Assembly: GCF_030409055.1 (NCBI RefSeq)
Contig: NZ_CP116619.1
Location: 3,325,628-3,389,627, forward strand
Source of the DNA: Trichocoleus desertorum NBK24
GTDB taxonomy: Bacteria > Cyanobacteriota > Cyanobacteriia > FACHB-46
DNA: 64,000 nt
Direction of reading: 5' to 3'
This document shows, piece by piece, positions 62,516-64,000 of this stretch. The stretch's first letter is position 1, and each line of letters begins with the position of its first letter. The translations under genes and the position numbers were made by a program. Under the pieces are notes generated by a model. The model did no database searches. It saw nothing but the letters and a program-made list of their open reading frames with translations, and was not told the origin of the DNA.

Positions 62516-63523
62516 ATGCAATCCCGATTTCTCCGCCTGTTCTGTTTGGCTCTCTTGAGTCTTTTCCTGATTGTTGCCTGTCATCGCGTCACCACCGTAG
62601 CTTCACGGCCAGAGCCACAACCCCTCAAGGTGGGTTGCTATAGCTTGTGGCCAGGTTTTTTTCCTATGATTCTGGCTCAAGAAAAAGGGTTCTTTGCCCA
62701 GCAGGGAGTGCAAGTTGAACCGATTTATTCCAGCAATTATTTAGAGCCTGTGTCCAACTTTAGTGCTGGCTACTCCGATGGAGTCACTTCAGCCTTGGGC
62801 AGCCTTATGAGCCTGGTTGGACAAGATACGGAGGCCCAGATGGTTTTAGTCAGCGATCAGTCCGCTGGAGCCGATATGTTGGTGGTGGCAGCGGGCATTC
62901 AAGACGTGAGTGACTTGAAGGGCAAGCGAATTGGGGTCAAACTGGGTGATTTTGGAGAGTTATTCGTTACGACTCTGCTAAAGTCCCAAAACTTGACCAC
63001 GGCTGATGTGACTTTAGTCAACACTGAGGGAGAGCTGGTACCAGACCGCATCGCGAAGGGTGATATTCAATCTGGGCATACTTGGGCACCTCATACCTCA
63101 GAGGTGATCAATGCAGGAGGCCGAGTTTTGCTCAGTAGCCAGAGCACACCAGGGCTGATTGCGGATGGGATTGTGTTTCACCAAAATGTTGTGCGCGATC
63201 GCCCTGAGCAAGTGCAAGCCTTTGTCCGAGCTTGGTTCCAAGCGGTAGATTATTGGCAAGCTCATCCTCAAGAGAGCAACGCCTTGCTGGCAAAAGCGCT
63301 CAAGTTGAAGCCAGAGGAAATTTCAACTGAGGGAGTTCATTTAGCGACTGTGGCAGACAACTTAAAGGCATTGTCTCCAGGCCAAACAACCGAATCGTTG
63401 TATTACACCGCTAAGCTGTACGCTGACTTTTTTATTCGGGCTGGAGGGCTGAGTGCTGCGCCTGATATCGACCAATTGATTGCTCCCTCTTTTGTCCAAG
63501 CTTTGGCAGAGGAACAGTCGTGA
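62516..63523 (+). CDS. Substrate-binding lipoprotein (NMT1/THI5-like or SsuA-like)
   Basis: A 335-residue periplasmic lipoprotein. The signal MQSRFLRLFCLALLSLFLIVAC ends in a lipobox with Cys22 (given here in parts: SLFLIVAC). The mature part has KVGCYSLWPGFFPMILAQEKGFF, in part, and the two-lobe pattern of SsuA/ThiY-type binding proteins for sulfonates, nitrate or pyrimidines. The longer frame back to 62288 would bury the signal, so 62516 is preferred. No ABC permease or ATPase genes are adjacent; instead its stop overlaps the start of a sensor gene by one base. Confidence 0.88.
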   Translation: MQSRFLRLFCLALLSLFLIVACHRVTTVASRPEPQPLKVGCYSLWPGFFPMILAQEKGFFAQQGVQVEPIYSSNYLEPVSNFSAGYSDGVTSALGSLMSLVGQDTEAQMVLVSDQSAGADMLVVAAGIQDVSDLKGKRIGVKLGDFGELFVTTLLKSQNLTTADVTLVNTEGELVPDRIAKGDIQSGHTWAPHTSEVINAGGRVLLSSQSTPGLIADGIVFHQNVVRDRPEQVQAFVRAWFQAVDYWQAHPQESNALLAKALKLKPEEISTEGVHLATVADNLKALSPGQTTESLYYTAKLYADFFIRAGGLSAAPDIDQLIAPSFVQALAEEQS

Positions 63524-64000
63524 TGAGATTGCAATCCTTAGGTTTACGTAGCAAACTGATTTTGTCTTTTTTGGGTGTGGCGCTCTTGCCGCTCCTGGTT
63601 TTGGCCCTGCTGAATCAGCGAACAACCCAAAAAGCCTTGATTAACAATGCCAATCTGGCTCTTTTAGGTGCTGCCTCCCAAACGGCTCTCAGTCTAGATT
63701 CATTTATCAAAACGAATCTTGATGCGGTTCGGGTGGAAGCCCAATTGCCTATCCTGTCTCAATATCTCGCATTATCGACTCAGAGGCGAACCGCAATTCG
63801 GACTGAAGTCGAAACCACGTTATTGGCACTAGGGCGAAAAGATACGCTGAATATCTTGTCTTATGCCTTGCTCGACCAACAGGGCCAAAATGTTGTGGAC
63901 ACCCACACGGCAAATGTGGGGAACAGTGAAGCCAATTGGAATTATTTTCAGCAGCCGCTCAAAACTGGCTTACCTTACGTTTCGCCTGTGCAATATGCCA
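63523..64000 (+). CDS. Sensor protein, N-terminal part only, cut by the window end
   Basis: The ATG at 63523 shares one base with the preceding stop (TGATG), and 159 codons are visible. It starts RLQSLGLRSKLILSFLGVALLPLLVLALL, described in part, with one transmembrane segment, then an extracellular region (SFIKTNLDAVRVEAQLP, YALLDQQGQNVVDTHTAN) like dCache/CHASE-type sensing domains of histidine kinases, cyclases or chemoreceptors. The output domain is beyond the window. The overlap suggests that the lipoprotein supplies or modulates its signal. Confidence 0.82.
   Translation, partial: MRLQSLGLRSKLILSFLGVALLPLLVLALLNQRTTQKALINNANLALLGAASQTALSLDSFIKTNLDAVRVEAQLPILSQYLALSTQRRTAIRTEVETTLLALGRKDTLNILSYALLDQQGQNVVDTHTANVGNSEANWNYFQQPLKTGLPYVSPVQYA

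Overview
This window is chromosomal DNA from a cyanobacterium of moderate GC content. The evidence is direct. It carries psbI (photosystem II), a petL-like gene (cytochrome b6f) and a CpcS/CpeS-type phycobiliprotein lyase. It has many small families that I recognise mainly from cyanobacteria (DUF2839, DUF1815, DUF2973, DUF2605, DUF3769-like) and a thylakoid thioredoxin of the TxlA/HCF164 type. The palindrome GCGATCGC (HIP1) occurs throughout, for example at 1026-1033. The gene order looks like ordinary core genome with many single-gene units; there is no plasmid, prophage or CRISPR signature.

Layout. 1-6.1 kb: a partial FAD oxidoreductase, tyrA, a large pentapeptide-repeat protein and two little-known proteins. 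6.2-13.6 kb: a DinG-like protein without a recognisable ATP site, small cyanobacterial families, an alpha/beta hydrolase, an FHA protein, a membrane thioredoxin and a Roadblock-like protein. 13.7-21.2 kb: thrS, a GH38 alpha-mannosidase containing an in-frame repeat element, an unknown protein and the 38-residue psbI. 21.3-29.4 kb: an LptD-like outer-membrane protein, the phycobilin lyase, hemE and an epimerase. 29.9-33.5 kb: a tandem pair of B12-domain radical SAM proteins and petL. 33.5-39 kb: aroB, hisC, era with an overlapping ADP-ribosylglycohydrolase, and pfkA. 39-45.3 kb: a multi-module mechanosensitive-channel-like membrane protein, an SRPBCC protein, an acidic HTH protein with a palindrome in front of it, and two unknowns. 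45.8-46.2 kb: tRNA-Arg, tRNA-Thr and tRNA-Tyr. 46.3-64 kb: two CNNM/CBS membrane proteins, an ABC exporter, SGNH hydrolase, Gfo/Idh/MocA oxidoreductase, a YkuD-like secreted protein, queC, tRNA-Ile(CAU), pyrE, ffh, a GAF protein, and a substrate-binding lipoprotein overlapping a sensor gene cut by the window end.

Functional threads: amino-acid and cofactor biosynthesis (tyrA, aroB, hisC, hemE, queC, pyrE), translation and protein targeting (thrS, era, ffh, four tRNAs), photosynthesis (psbI, petL, cpcS, txlA) and cell envelope (LptD-like, YkuD-like, exporter, channels).

The less ordinary signals are mostly non-coding. They include a four-copy, two-hairpin interspersed repeat placed at gene 3' ends with a covarying stem pair; a ~210-bp inverted-repeat element read through in frame inside the mannosidase; 10-16-bp tandem duplications, three of them at translation starts; and a structured 417-bp gap at 8191-8607. 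I found no complete, clearly new multi-gene system. The best leads for undescribed biology are the inactivated DinG-like protein, the acidic HTH protein with its candidate operator, the radical SAM pair, and the lipoprotein-sensor unit at the right edge.
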